Source of the DNA: Micrococcaceae bacterium Sec5.7
GTDB lineage: Bacteria; Actinomycetota; Actinomycetes; Actinomycetales; Micrococcaceae
Length of the DNA stretch: 64,000 nucleotides
Direction: 5' to 3'
Assembly: GCA_039636785.1 (NCBI GenBank)
Contig: CP144169.1
Location: 3,472,001 to 3,536,000 of the forward strand
Positions 19,235-28,835 of this stretch are shown in pieces (positions within the stretch are counted from its first letter, which is position 1; every line of letters starts with the position of its first letter). The notes beneath the pieces are model-generated. The model was not told the DNA's origin. It did no database searches and saw only the letters and a list, made by a program, of their open reading frames with translations. Both the position numbers and the translations under genes were made by a program.

Positions 19235-20284
19235 ATGGCTGGATCGTCCGACAAGCGGGGCAGGACCGGCATGATCGCGGCCGCACTCCTGAGCCTGGTT
19301 CTGTTGCTGTCCGCCTGCCAGCCCGGCCCCCCGCAACCCCCGCCGTCCTCTCGGCCCGCGACAACCGCACCCTCTGTACACTTCACCGCCCAGGGTGACA
19401 TCGGCGTCAGTACGGGGGCCAAAAAGGTTCTCGACACCATCGCCGGCCTCAAACCGCAGCTGAATCTCGCGCTGGGAGACTTCACCTACAAGTCCGGGAT
19501 CGAACAGGAATTCTGCGACATGGTTGCCGGTAAGCTGGGCGCCCGTTTTCCATATGAAGTCGTCACGGGAAACCATGAGAGCGACGGCCACGAAGGCGAC
19601 ATAGAGAACATTGTCAAGTGCCTGCCCAACAGGCTGCCCGGCCTCCGAGGGACCTACGGCACCCAATGGTATGTGGACGTCCCGGAGAAAAATCCGCTGG
19701 TGCGGTTCGTCATGGTGTCGCCCGGCATCGATTTCCATGGCGGGCAGCCACTTGACTACTCGAAGGACAGCGACCGTTGGCGGTGGACCGCGAATGCCAT
19801 TGACGGGGCAAAGTCCAAGAAAATCTGGACAGTGGTAGGCATGCACGCGCCCTGTTTCAGCATGGGTAACTACGAATGCCAGATCGGGCAGGATTTCACG
19901 AACATGCTGGTCCGCAAGAAAGTGGACCTGGTGCTCACAGGGCATGACCACGTCTACCAGCGGACCCATCAGCTTCGGATCGGGGGCAATTGCCCGGAAC
20001 TCGTCCCCGCCACCTTCTCGGCAAAGTGCCTGACCGACTCCGACAACAGCATGGTGCGGGGCGCAGGAACTGTCTTCGTCACCGCCGGCGTGGGCGGTGT
20101 GGGACTTTACAACGTGAACGACAACGATTCTGAGGCCGGCTATTTTGCCGTCTGGTCCGGAAAGAACTCCAATCCGGCCCTGGGCACCCTGGACGTGACG
20201 GTCACCGCAGACGGACTTGACGCCCGGTTCGTTGCGGCTGAAGGCTACAGTTTCACCGACTCCTTCATTATCCAGCGGAAATAG
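19235..20284 (+). CDS. Secreted calcineurin-like metallophosphoesterase (lipoprotein)
   Basis: A 349-residue protein with a lipoprotein signal peptide (lipobox LLSAC, about residue 28) and a proline-rich linker. The phosphoesterase metal ligands are in order: GDIGV, GDFTY (family GDxxY), GNHES, GMHAP and GHDHVYQR. The substrate is unknown; related enzymes act on nucleotides, phospholipids or teichoic-acid-like polymers. Position at the edge of the polysaccharide cluster suggests a cell-surface role. The start is chosen at 19235 after TGAGGGATC. Confidence 0.88.
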   Translation: MAGSSDKRGRTGMIAAALLSLVLLLSACQPGPPQPPPSSRPATTAPSVHFTAQGDIGVSTGAKKVLDTIAGLKPQLNLALGDFTYKSGIEQEFCDMVAGKLGARFPYEVVTGNHESDGHEGDIENIVKCLPNRLPGLRGTYGTQWYVDVPEKNPLVRFVMVSPGIDFHGGQPLDYSKDSDRWRWTANAIDGAKSKKIWTVVGMHAPCFSMGNYECQIGQDFTNMLVRKKVDLVLTGHDHVYQRTHQLRIGGNCPELVPATFSAKCLTDSDNSMVRGAGTVFVTAGVGGVGLYNVNDNDSEAGYFAVWSGKNSNPALGTLDVTVTADGLDARFVAAEGYSFTDSFIIQRK

Positions 20285-20354
20285 CCGGGGCGCTCACAGG
20301 GGTCGGTCACGGCACTCGGTCGCACCCTTCAGCCACACCTTTCGGTCACACCTT

Positions 20355-21224
20355 TCAGTCCCGCGTCCAAATGGTGATCCAGTCGAGGTAGACGTGTCCC
20401 CGTGTGTGCGGCAGCGGACACGTAGGCAGGCAGGACTCGCTCTGCAGGATGTAGTGCATGGGCGTCGTGGGGGTGGCGGTGGTGCCCACACCGATCTTCT
20501 TGCCGTCGAGGAAGAATTCAACGTTTCCTGGGCTCCACTCCATTGTGGCCACGTGCCACGAGGTGAAGGTCGTGTGCGACTCGAACATCTCGAAAGCCTT
20601 CGGGTCATCCCCGCGGAAATGCACGGCCCCATAGATCGTCTTGGCGAGATCGCCCTCCGGAAAGTCAATCTCGCCATCCTGCGGCCATTGGCCGCTGTCG
20701 GGCCAGAGTAGCCAGGCGGTCTTGAAGCCCGGCAGCGACTCCGCCATGAAGCGAACAGAGTATCTTCCATAGAGCTGGCTGTTGTCACGTCCCGGGCCGG
20801 AGCTGGAGTTCGGAATTTTGGGCCAGGGCGCCGCCCCCATGGAGACTCCGTTCTCGGAGTGCAGGTCCCAGTCCAGGAGACCGTTCTTGACGCTGAGCAC
20901 TTTGGACGGGAAGTAAGCGGACCGTCCTCCGCTTTGCTGACCGGCAGTATCCGGCGTCCCATCCGGATAGCCTGCGCTCCATCGTGCACTGTAGGCATCG
21001 CCCGGGAATGCGCCGACGGGCACATCGCCTTTGTTGAAATCCTCCGTGAACACCTGTTTCCAGCCGGGCAGGTCGCCAACAGGCATTGTCTGCCCGCCTG
21101 GGGCCAGCAGGCCGACGCCGCAGCCGATGAGAGCCAGTACCGCACCGGAAACGAGGACACGCCAGAAGTGGCGCTTTCGAACGAGATGCGGCCTGGGTTT
21201 GGCCCCGTGGCTGGAAGTCCGCAT
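20355..21224 (-). CDS. Secreted GH16 glycoside hydrolase
   Basis: About 289 residues. A basic N-terminus and one hydrophobic segment (VLVSGAVLALIGCGVGLLA) act as a signal or membrane anchor. The rest is a GH16 jelly-roll domain: the catalytic motif appears as GEIDFPEGD, where the first Glu would be the nucleophile and the second the acid/base. WSPGNVEFFLDGKKIG is a typical later strand. GH16 enzymes cleave beta-1,3- or beta-1,4-glucans and related polymers. It faces away from the GT cluster to the right and could process or trim the polymer made there. The start at 21224 (MRTSSHG) is preferred over 21299. Confidence 0.85.
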   Translation of the reverse strand: MRTSSHGAKPRPHLVRKRHFWRVLVSGAVLALIGCGVGLLAPGGQTMPVGDLPGWKQVFTEDFNKGDVPVGAFPGDAYSARWSAGYPDGTPDTAGQQSGGRSAYFPSKVLSVKNGLLDWDLHSENGVSMGAAPWPKIPNSSSGPGRDNSQLYGRYSVRFMAESLPGFKTAWLLWPDSGQWPQDGEIDFPEGDLAKTIYGAVHFRGDDPKAFEMFESHTTFTSWHVATMEWSPGNVEFFLDGKKIGVGTTATPTTPMHYILQSESCLPTCPLPHTRGHVYLDWITIWTRD

Positions 21225-21467
21225 GCGGCTAAGTGTCGCACCACGCCGACAGCCGATCAACTGTTTTTTGGGGAAATCCGATACGCTGCACTGCTTCAAC
21301 GAATCCCAAGCTTTTTACAAGGTCCGGGGGCCACCATTGCAGGCGGGGGGATTGGAAGCAAGTTGCCTTGAACGCAGCATTCAGCGCGTAGGTCTTCTTC
21401 CTGGTTCACCGGACCAGGAATGGCTGCGTTTGGGGCACATGAACAACTCCATTGAGCGGTGAGGCTG

Positions 21468-22319
21468 ATGTCCATCCCGATACTTGTTTCAAATCTGCGC
21501 CCCGAGGCCCTGGCCCCGTTAACAACGCCGTCGGTCAGCGTGGTGATCCCTACGCTGAATGAGGCAATGAACTTACCGTGGGTCCTTCGCCGAATGCCCT
21601 CGTATGTCGACGAGGTGGTCATAGTCGACGGACGTTCCCTTGACAGCACAATCGACGTTGCACGTGCGCTCCGCCTCGACGTCGTAGTGGTTTCCGAGCC
21701 GCAGGCGGGCAAGGGCGTCGCTGTACGTGCCGGCTTTGCCGCGGCGTCCGGGGACATCATCGTCATGCTGGATGCGGACGGGAGCATGGACCCGCAGGAG
21801 ATCGGCTGGTTCGTCTCTCCGCTTCAGCATGAATTCGACTTCGTCAAAGGCTCCCGCTACGTCACCGGGGGCGGATCTGAAGACCTGACCCCGCTGCGCA
21901 GCATCGGCAACCGGGTGCTGACGGGGCTGGCCAACCTGGTGCTCCACAGCGACTACTCTGATCTGTGCTATGGATACATTGCCCTGCGCCGCGAGTGCCT
22001 GGAAGTCCTTGAACTGCAGTCGGACGGCTTCGAAATCGAAACCGAGCTGATAGTCCGGGCTTCCCGGGCCGGCCTTCGCATCGCCGAGGTGCCCAGCGGC
22101 GAGCTCGCCCGCATATCCGGCAACTCGAACCTCCACACGTTCCGGGACGGGTGGCGCGTACTGCGAACCCTCGCGCGGGAATGCGTCAGTTGGGAGGCAC
22201 CCACCGCTGGCGCCCGGCCCGAGGCGCTCCGGCGCGTGAAGTACAAGTATCCCAATATCACGCTCCCGCACCTCCCCACGGACCCCCAGACCGTTCTGGG
22301 CCTACTGGCAGGGGAATAG
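21468..22319 (+). CDS. GT2 glycosyltransferase (DPM1/GtrB-like)
   Basis: About 283 residues, first gene of the surface-polysaccharide locus. The GT-A fold start VSVVIPTLNEAMNLPWVL, the VVIVDGRSLDST segment, and the metal-binding IIVMLDADGS at about 105 are clear. The sequence continues with the KGSRYVTGGGS and LCYGYIALRREC features of dolichol-phosphate-mannose synthase-like enzymes, so it probably charges a polyprenyl phosphate or extends a lipid-linked glycan. No membrane segments are visible. Start 21468 is chosen over GTG at 21459 for the GTGAGG ribosome site. It is separated by one base from the next GT2 gene. Confidence 0.9.
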   Translation: MSIPILVSNLRPEALAPLTTPSVSVVIPTLNEAMNLPWVLRRMPSYVDEVVIVDGRSLDSTIDVARALRLDVVVVSEPQAGKGVAVRAGFAAASGDIIVMLDADGSMDPQEIGWFVSPLQHEFDFVKGSRYVTGGGSEDLTPLRSIGNRVLTGLANLVLHSDYSDLCYGYIALRRECLEVLELQSDGFEIETELIVRASRAGLRIAEVPSGELARISGNSNLHTFRDGWRVLRTLARECVSWEAPTAGARPEALRRVKYKYPNITLPHLPTDPQTVLGLLAGE

Positions 22320-22320
22320 G

Positions 22321-23319
22321 ATGTCCCAGGTCACAGGGTTGCCGGACGTTTCTGTGGTGATCTGCTCGTACACGGAAGAGCGCTGGGACATGCTGATGGG
22401 CGTCCTGGATTCAGTCCGCGCCCAGACGCTCACCCCCCGGCAGACGATCGTGGTTGTTGACTACAACGTGGATCTTTACAAACGGCTCATCTTCACAGTG
22501 CCGGACGTGGTGATTGTCGAAAACACCGGCCCCAAGGGCCTTTCCGGTGCCCGCAACACCGGAGTCGGGGCCGCGACCGCCGGCATCGTGGCCTTCCTGG
22601 ACGACGACGCCGAAGCTGACCCGAACTGGCTCGAACGTCTCACGTCCTTCTACGACGACCCTGATGTGCTGGCGGTGGGCGGAAGGGTTGAGCCGGTGTG
22701 GGCAGTGGGTCGGCCAGGCCACTTTGCCGAAGAACTTGACTGGATCGTCGGCTGCACGCACCGGGGTATGCCCAAGGTGGCCGCTGAGGTGCGCAATGTG
22801 ATCGGGGCGAATATGTCATTCCGCTCTGAAGTCCTCGAACGTGTCGGCGGGTTCAATCCCGCACTTGGCCGCCAGGACGCCGTACCGCTCGGCTGCGAAG
22901 AAACAGAAATCTGTATCAGGGCAGTCATCGGCTCCCCCGGCGCCCGTGTTGTCTATGAACCGGGAGCGCTCGTGCACCATCATGTTCCTGCGGAACGGGG
23001 CGCACTGAAATACATGCTGGCTCGCGCCTGGTCCGAAGGGATCTCCAAGGCGCAGGTGAGCAGGCTGGTGGGACACAAACGGGCCCTGGGCACTGAACGG
23101 CGGTATGTCCGCCAGGTCCTGCCGCGTGCGGTATTTGCAGGGATCCGGAACGGGGCCCGGGGCAAGGACCCGGCAGGTTTCGGCCGGGCGATGACCATCA
23201 TCGCGGTGCTCGCCTTCACAGCAAGCGGCTATGTGCGCGGCCGCAGCCTTCCTGCCGTCTCGTTGCGGCCGAAAGGCAAACCAACCGCACCGCTTAACCG
23301 CTGGAGGGAAGTCAATTGA
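22321..23319 (+). CDS. GT2 glycosyltransferase
   Basis: A 332-residue family 2 glycosyltransferase. VSVVICSYTEERWDML, IVVVDYNVDL, the GLSGARNTGVGAA segment, and VAFLDDDAEADP (metal-binding acidic triplet) define the catalytic domain. CEETEICIR, around residue 200, supplies the probable catalytic-base region. A C-terminal hydrophobic stretch (MTIIAVLAFTASGYV) may tether it to the membrane. Likely adds one sugar in the polymer made by this cluster. Confidence 0.9.
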   Translation: MSQVTGLPDVSVVICSYTEERWDMLMGVLDSVRAQTLTPRQTIVVVDYNVDLYKRLIFTVPDVVIVENTGPKGLSGARNTGVGAATAGIVAFLDDDAEADPNWLERLTSFYDDPDVLAVGGRVEPVWAVGRPGHFAEELDWIVGCTHRGMPKVAAEVRNVIGANMSFRSEVLERVGGFNPALGRQDAVPLGCEETEICIRAVIGSPGARVVYEPGALVHHHVPAERGALKYMLARAWSEGISKAQVSRLVGHKRALGTERRYVRQVLPRAVFAGIRNGARGKDPAGFGRAMTIIAVLAFTASGYVRGRSLPAVSLRPKGKPTAPLNRWREVN

Positions 23320-23379
23320 TTCGCATGTATCCGCCGGACGGCCCGACATTGACCGCCACGACTACCGGAGGCTTCGATC

Positions 23380-24480
23380 ATGAACCAGTCTGAAAGAGAC
23401 GTGATGAGAGAGTCGTCCGCGTCAATGGGAGCCAGCTTTGATGTCCATGGGCTCGTGGGCATCGAGGTGGATCCCGGCACGCCTGGAGAGTCGCAGCTGC
23501 GCGACATGCTCGCCCCGTTCCTGGGTAAGTCCCGCGCGCCGCTGCGGCTGCGCGTCAGCGGAGACATGACGCCGGTGGAAGGCCAGTCGCACGCCGAGGA
23601 CGCGTACCGTTTCACCGAAGGCTCGCTGTACGTTTCCGCGGACCGGGTTCAGATCGTTGAAATGCACGATGGATATAAGGTCCAGGGCCGGGGCGAACTG
23701 CTGACGGCGGTGATCCCCTTGCTGGACCATTTATGCGTCAGGGAAAATGCCGCGATGATCCATGCGGCGGTGGTGGACTTCCGTGGTTCCGGAGTCCTGC
23801 TGCCAGCCTGGGGCGGGGTCGGCAAGACCAGCACCGTGGCCAAGCTGGTTGCCCAGCCCGGGGTGCGGTTCATGGCGGATGACTGGGCTTTCATCGGTGA
23901 CGACGGCCTGCTCCTCGGGTACGCAAAACCGATGTTCATCAAGCCCCACCACCGGGCCATCTACCCGGACGTGTTCAGCGGAGTCCGCAAGCCGCTGGCC
24001 CCGGGCTGGCTCACAAACCCCGTAGCCCGCCTGGCGACGGCCGTTCACCCGGTGATTGTGCGGTATCCGAAAACTGCCGCGTTCACCAGGCGCTGGTCCC
24101 CGGAACATCGGATGGTGCATCCGGAGCAGGTCTTCGGAGCGGACAGGATCTCATCAGGGGCACTCACCCGGCTGGCGATCTTCCTTGAACGCTTCGACGG
24201 TCCTGATGCACGGCTGGAAGCACGCAGCATCGAGTGGATGACCTCCCGCATTGTGGGGAACTTCCATTCCGAGCTGCCCATGGTTTCGCGGCGGCTCGTC
24301 GAGGCCCTGGGCGCCACCGGCCTTGTGCCGCTGGCGGAACATTTCGCCCAAAAGGCCGCCATTGTGCAGCGCGCCCTCGAAGGAGTTCCGTGCTCCTTGC
24401 TGCGGATACCCGTCTCGTGGTCTGCGGACAGGACCTCTGACTATGTTGCGAACCTGATCAACTCAAAGCTGGACGAGTGA
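23380..24480 (+). CDS. HprK-like P-loop protein of a glycan cluster
   Basis: A 366-residue protein with a nucleotide-binding P-loop, WGGVGKTSTVAKLV, at about residues 147-160, preceded by MIHAAVVDFRGSGVLLPA. A nearby FMADDWAFIGDDG segment supplies acidic residues. This layout resembles the C-terminal catalytic domain of HPr kinase and the many HprK-like proteins found in glycosyltransferase and peptide-modification clusters. No PTS partner is encoded here. The role is unknown: it could phosphorylate a sugar or lipid acceptor, or act as a nucleotide-regulated chaperone of the glycan machinery. It lies between two GT genes on the same strand. Confidence 0.75.
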   Translation: MNQSERDVMRESSASMGASFDVHGLVGIEVDPGTPGESQLRDMLAPFLGKSRAPLRLRVSGDMTPVEGQSHAEDAYRFTEGSLYVSADRVQIVEMHDGYKVQGRGELLTAVIPLLDHLCVRENAAMIHAAVVDFRGSGVLLPAWGGVGKTSTVAKLVAQPGVRFMADDWAFIGDDGLLLGYAKPMFIKPHHRAIYPDVFSGVRKPLAPGWLTNPVARLATAVHPVIVRYPKTAAFTRRWSPEHRMVHPEQVFGADRISSGALTRLAIFLERFDGPDARLEARSIEWMTSRIVGNFHSELPMVSRRLVEALGATGLVPLAEHFAQKAAIVQRALEGVPCSLLRIPVSWSADRTSDYVANLINSKLDE

Positions 24481-24492
24481 GGTGAGGGCCAC

Positions 24493-26577
24493 GTGAGCGA
24501 TCTTGAGGTGTCGGTGGTGGTTCCGGCGCGCAACGCTGCCAATTGGCTGGCCGAATGCCTGGAGTCTATCCGCAGCCAGGGCCCCCGCGAACTGATCGTC
24601 GTCGACGGCTGTTCGATGGATGACACGGTCAAGATCGCGCGCTCGTTCGGGGCGCGCGTCATCTCCGACGAGGGCCGCGGGTTGCCTGCCGCCCGGATGC
24701 TGGGCGTCAGCGCTGCCCGCTGCGAAGTCGTCGCACTCATAGATGCCGATGTCATCCTTCCCGCCGGCACTTTGGGGGGGCTTCTGGACGAATTCGAGAC
24801 CGGCGGCTATGACGGCCTGCAGTTCGGGCTGGCCAGCGAGGCGGACGGGCCCGGGTACTGGGGAGCGGCACTGGCCTGGCATCACAACCACAGCCGGGTG
24901 CGCTCCTGGTTCGGGGTCTGCGCCACCCTCATGCGCCGGGACGTGCTGCTGTCGGTCGCATTCGACGACACCTTCCGCTCCGGCGAGGATCTCGAGTTGA
25001 GGATACGGCTGGAAGAGGCCGGCTACCGCCTCGGCGTTTCCACTGCCACTGTGGTCAGGCACCGGTTTGTCGACACCTTCGACTGCGCCCGCGACCAGTG
25101 GCTCCAGGACGGTGCCGGCATGGCCCGCACCATCCGCAAACATCCTGGCCGCGCCGGCTGGCTGGTGGTGCTGCCGCTGCTGGCCTCGGTCCGCGGCGTG
25201 GGCCTGTCCCTGCTGCACGCACCCCGCTTTCTGCCCTATTGGGTTGGATTCCTGCTGTACAACTACCGCGCCATGTTCGGCGAGCTCCTGCGGCCCGAAT
25301 CCCGCGGCCTCTCCCTCGGCGAAAATGCGGCCTGGCTGACCGCAGCAAGGGTTGCGCCCATGGTGACAGGCTTCCTGTTCTGGGCGCTGGCGGCACTTAT
25401 GCTTCCGCCCGCGCAAATAGGCATGGGCTCCGCAGTGGTGTCCGCCGCCCTTCTTGCCGTACAACTCGGGATGCTCGGCGTCGGATCGGCCACACTCACG
25501 CTTCTTCCGGCAGAAGCCGACGGCGGCCGCCGCCTGATCGCCGCCAGCCTGCTGACAGTGGCGATTTCCTCTCTCGTTGTCGCTGGCGGACTGGCAGCCG
25601 TGACGCACGCGTTGGGCTCGGGCGTTGGAGAGGCCTGGAACGACCCCCTCGTGACAGTGATATTCATCGCGACTGCCCTCTTCGCCGCCTCCGCCTACCA
25701 GCTCGACCACGTCGGGGTGGCCCAGGAGCGGGCCGACCGCACGCTTATACGCAGCCTGGTGCAGAGTCTGGTTCAGCTCGCTGTCCTGGGCATCTCGCTG
25801 GCCGCCGGAATCCGTGAGCTGGCGGTAGTTGTCGGCGCGGTGGCAGCGGGCGCACTGGCCAGCGTACTCGTGGGTCTGCGCCAGCTCGGCCGCGCCCGGA
25901 CGTCCCCGGACTGGAAGCGCGGGCTGAGGCCGCGCCCAGCCCTGAAACTCCTTAGGCCCGGACTTCCGAACCACGCCCTGATGCTCGCCGACCGCGCACC
26001 CGGCTATCTGCTTCCGCTGATCGTCGCCGCCACGATGGGCCCTGCAGCGACAGCGTCGTGGTACATAGTGTGGATGATGGCCTCAGCGGTTTTCTTCGTA
26101 CCGCAGTCCGCTGGCTTCTCCCTTCAGACGGCGTTGGCCGGTGCCCGGTCCAAGCCAGGACTCGTCTCCTCCGCAATCCGCGTCAGCCTCCTCCTGACTC
26201 TGGCGGCCGGGCTGATCCTTCTCCTGGCCGGACCCTACCTTCTTGGCTTCCTCGGCCCGCAATACGCGTCAGCCTGGATCCTCCTCCCGGTCCTCGTTCC
26301 GGCCCTGCTCCTGAGCTGCCTCACCCAGGTCTACTACGGGCTGTGCCGCGCCCAGGGGCGCCTGGTTGAAGCCACGGCTGTAGCGGTCCTCGCAGCCGTC
26401 CTGGTGGTGGTGCCCGCCGCCGCCGCTGCACAGCAGTATGGCCTTACCGGCGTCTCTGCACTCTGGTCCGCCGCCCAAGCCGCTGCCGCCCTGATCGCCG
26501 TCTGGCGCCTAAGAAAGCTGACCCACGCGATGCCTGCCCTGAACCGGCCCAAGATCCGTCAGCAGCGCACAACCTAG
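24493..26577 (+). CDS. Fusion of GT2 glycosyltransferase and polysaccharide flippase
   Basis: A 694-residue protein with two parts in one uninterrupted frame. Residues 1 to about 250 are a GT2 domain: VSVVVPARNAANWLAECL, IVVDGCSMDDTVKIA, VALIDADVILP, and GEDLELRIRLEEAGYRLG. From about 290 to 690 there are roughly twelve membrane segments of the MATE/Wzx oligosaccharide flippase type (VVSAALLAVQLGMLGVGSA, PGYLLPLIVAATMG, CLTQVYYGLCRAQGR). The start is GTG at 24493. The fusion would couple the last sugar transfer to export of the lipid-linked unit. The N- and C-terminal families are clear; that they act on the same substrate is inference. Confidence 0.85.
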   Translation: MSDLEVSVVVPARNAANWLAECLESIRSQGPRELIVVDGCSMDDTVKIARSFGARVISDEGRGLPAARMLGVSAARCEVVALIDADVILPAGTLGGLLDEFETGGYDGLQFGLASEADGPGYWGAALAWHHNHSRVRSWFGVCATLMRRDVLLSVAFDDTFRSGEDLELRIRLEEAGYRLGVSTATVVRHRFVDTFDCARDQWLQDGAGMARTIRKHPGRAGWLVVLPLLASVRGVGLSLLHAPRFLPYWVGFLLYNYRAMFGELLRPESRGLSLGENAAWLTAARVAPMVTGFLFWALAALMLPPAQIGMGSAVVSAALLAVQLGMLGVGSATLTLLPAEADGGRRLIAASLLTVAISSLVVAGGLAAVTHALGSGVGEAWNDPLVTVIFIATALFAASAYQLDHVGVAQERADRTLIRSLVQSLVQLAVLGISLAAGIRELAVVVGAVAAGALASVLVGLRQLGRARTSPDWKRGLRPRPALKLLRPGLPNHALMLADRAPGYLLPLIVAATMGPAATASWYIVWMMASAVFFVPQSAGFSLQTALAGARSKPGLVSSAIRVSLLLTLAAGLILLLAGPYLLGFLGPQYASAWILLPVLVPALLLSCLTQVYYGLCRAQGRLVEATAVAVLAAVLVVVPAAAAAQQYGLTGVSALWSAAQAAAALIAVWRLRKLTHAMPALNRPKIRQQRTT

Positions 26578-26593
26578 CTGGAATCGAGAAACC

Positions 26594-28468
26594 ATGACAC
26601 TCAAACCGACACCCACCGTCACCGCGGCGCCGCTGGCCACCGCGCCGGCACGGCACGGCGACACCGTGCCCCCCGCCGTCGTGCGTCGCGGGTCAACGCC
26701 TCCCTGGCAAGTCGGCGCTCTTGCCGTCGTGGCCGCGGCGTCTCTGGCTCTCGGAATCTGGAGCCTGACCCGTGTGGATCCCCAGCAAATTGGCGGGACC
26801 GGACTCGTGGGGGCCCTCCCGCCCGTGTACTTCGTCGCTCTCGCCCTTAGCCTGGTGGGATTTGCGGCGTCCCTGACTCTGCGCCGGCACATTCCGGCGC
26901 TTCTGGCCGGTCAGGTCCTGGTCACGGTGATCATCCTGCATGGCGCCGACCCCATCATTCATGGTTTGCCCCGCCTTGAGGCCAGCTACCGGCACCTGGG
27001 CATTGCCGACCACATCGCCATATCCGGGCAGCTGGATCCGAATCTGGACGCCTACTTCAACTGGCCGGGCTTCTTCGATCTCCTGGGGATGCTTTCGGGC
27101 GCAACCGGGGTGAAGGACCTGATGGGCATCGCAACCTGGGCGCCACTTGGGATGAACCTGCTTCTGCTGCCGCCGTTGCTGGCGCTGGCAACAAGGCTGA
27201 CGTCCCATCCGCGGCAGGCGTGGGCGGGCGTTTGGTTGTTTTACCTGACCAGCTGGATCGGACAGGACTATCTGGCCCCCCAGGCCTACGCTTTCCTGCT
27301 TCTGGTGACTCTGCTCGCCTGCGTCCTCAGCGTCTTCAGCGGATGGGCGTGGCCCACCGGCAGCAACCGGTTCTCCGCGTCGCTGGCCCGCGCGGTGGAA
27401 AGACTTGACCCCACTGTTCCGCAGCGGGGCATGATCAGCCCTCCCCGGGCCGATGCTGCCGTCCTGGCGGTGGTCTGTGCAGGATTCCTGGTGGCAATGA
27501 CCGCTTCCCACCAGCTCACTCCCTTTGCGGTCATCCCGACCCTGGCGGTGTTTGCGCTGTGCGGGCTCCTCCGATTGCGCCTCCTGCCCGCTCTTGCCCT
27601 GGTGCTGCCCGTGTGCTGGCTGGTGTTTGTGGCATCAGCCTATTTCGAGGGACACCTTGGCCAGCTGTTCGGTTCGTTCGGCGATATCCAGGCGAATACC
27701 TTCGACGCACTGGCAGAGAGAGTATCGGGCAGCGATTCGCACGTACTTGTGGTCTACACGCGGCTGGCCGAGGTGGCACTCGTTTGGATACTGGCCCTTC
27801 TTGGAGCCGTGATGGCTCACAGACGGCGTGCGCCGTGGCTCGCTGCGGCGCTTGGCATGCTGGCGCCTCTTGTCCTGATCCCCGCTCAGCCCTACGGAGG
27901 CGAACTACTGCTTCGCCTCTATCTCTTTAGCTTGCCTTTCGCCGCCTGCCTTGCCGTGCTTCCTCTGATATCGGACAAGCCCGGCGGAGCCGGCTGGCGG
28001 CGCGGCCTCGCGCTGCTGCTGCTGGGGTCGGTCCTCGCCGCCACCACTGTGGTCACCCGCTACGGCAATGACGGCATGGAGAACTTCACGCACGATGAGG
28101 TCTCGCTCGTGAACCGCCTTTACTCCACCGCACCTGCCGGAGCGGTGCTCATTGAGGCTGTGCGCAACACGCCGTGGCATTTCCAGAAGTACGCCGATTA
28201 CGATTACAGGGCGCTGCTTGCTGCCGAGCCAAGGCCGGGCGCCAGCCCCCTCACCTGTGATGCAACCAACAGGATTGCCCAGCGCTCAGGGGCCTACCTG
28301 ATAGTCACAGCCAGCCAACAGCGCGCCGCCGAGCTTCTCGGATCAACGCCCCCAGGGGATCTTGAACGTTTCATCGCCACGTGCGGCGCCAGCCCCGGCT
28401 GGTCGAAGATATTTGAAAACGCAGGCGGCGTTGTCTTCCATATTAAAGGAGCCGGCAATGGCAATTGA
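26594..28468 (+). CDS. Polytopic membrane protein, probable polymerase or GT-C enzyme
   Basis: A 624-residue integral membrane protein with about ten to twelve hydrophobic segments between residues 40 and 490, and an extracytoplasmic C-terminal domain of about 130 residues (FTHDEVSLVNRLYSTAPAGAVLIE...). An early loop holds acidic and aromatic residues (SGQLDPNLDAYFNWPGFF), the position of the catalytic acidic residue in many GT-C enzymes. By position it is the best candidate for the polymerase or a lipid-linked-sugar transferase of the cluster. I do not recognise a specific family, so this remains inference from topology and context. Confidence 0.7.
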   Translation: MTLKPTPTVTAAPLATAPARHGDTVPPAVVRRGSTPPWQVGALAVVAAASLALGIWSLTRVDPQQIGGTGLVGALPPVYFVALALSLVGFAASLTLRRHIPALLAGQVLVTVIILHGADPIIHGLPRLEASYRHLGIADHIAISGQLDPNLDAYFNWPGFFDLLGMLSGATGVKDLMGIATWAPLGMNLLLLPPLLALATRLTSHPRQAWAGVWLFYLTSWIGQDYLAPQAYAFLLLVTLLACVLSVFSGWAWPTGSNRFSASLARAVERLDPTVPQRGMISPPRADAAVLAVVCAGFLVAMTASHQLTPFAVIPTLAVFALCGLLRLRLLPALALVLPVCWLVFVASAYFEGHLGQLFGSFGDIQANTFDALAERVSGSDSHVLVVYTRLAEVALVWILALLGAVMAHRRRAPWLAAALGMLAPLVLIPAQPYGGELLLRLYLFSLPFAACLAVLPLISDKPGGAGWRRGLALLLLGSVLAATTVVTRYGNDGMENFTHDEVSLVNRLYSTAPAGAVLIEAVRNTPWHFQKYADYDYRALLAAEPRPGASPLTCDATNRIAQRSGAYLIVTASQQRAAELLGSTPPGDLERFIATCGASPGWSKIFENAGGVVFHIKGAGNGN

Positions 28469-28835
28469 CCAGAAGTACGTGACCTACGCGGTGGCCGCCC
28501 TTGCCATCGCCGCCGCACCGTTGTCGTTCTTCGGCCCGCAGGGTCTCAGGCTGGCTGTCATAGGCCTGTTGATGCTCGCTGGCCCGGGAACTGCGCTGGT
28601 TCTGTTCCTTCGGTTCGGTCCTCCGGGCAGTCCGCGCGCCAGCGGGACATTTCCGCTCGCCGTGGCAATTGCGGTTGCCTCCAGCCTCGCGCTCTCCACC
28701 GTCGTGGCCACGGCCATGATCTACGCCCGGATCTGGTCCCCGCCGGCGGCGGTGTGCCTGCTGTCTCTCATCACCCTGGGTCTGCTGGCGCTCGGCGTCA
28801 AACGGTCCCGCGAAACCTTGGCGGGTGCAAAATGA
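28458..28835 (+). CDS. Small four-TM membrane protein of the glycan cluster
   Basis: About 125 residues with four hydrophobic segments (residues about 8-22, 29-48, 60-85, 90-110). It starts at 28458, inside the 3' end of the preceding gene, after AAAGGAGCC; earlier in-frame starts lie well inside that gene. No known domain is seen. Overlap on both sides (11 bp with the gene before, 4 bp with the one after) indicates tight co-translation with the membrane machinery. Confidence 0.72.
   Translation: MAIDQKYVTYAVAALAIAAAPLSFFGPQGLRLAVIGLLMLAGPGTALVLFLRFGPPGSPRASGTFPLAVAIAVASSLALSTVVATAMIYARIWSPPAAVCLLSLITLGLLALGVKRSRETLAGAK

Noticed and set aside
24463..25974. A 503-codon open frame on the minus strand
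   Set aside because: Antisense shadow of the GT2-flippase fusion gene; Gln/Gly/His-rich and not protein-like.
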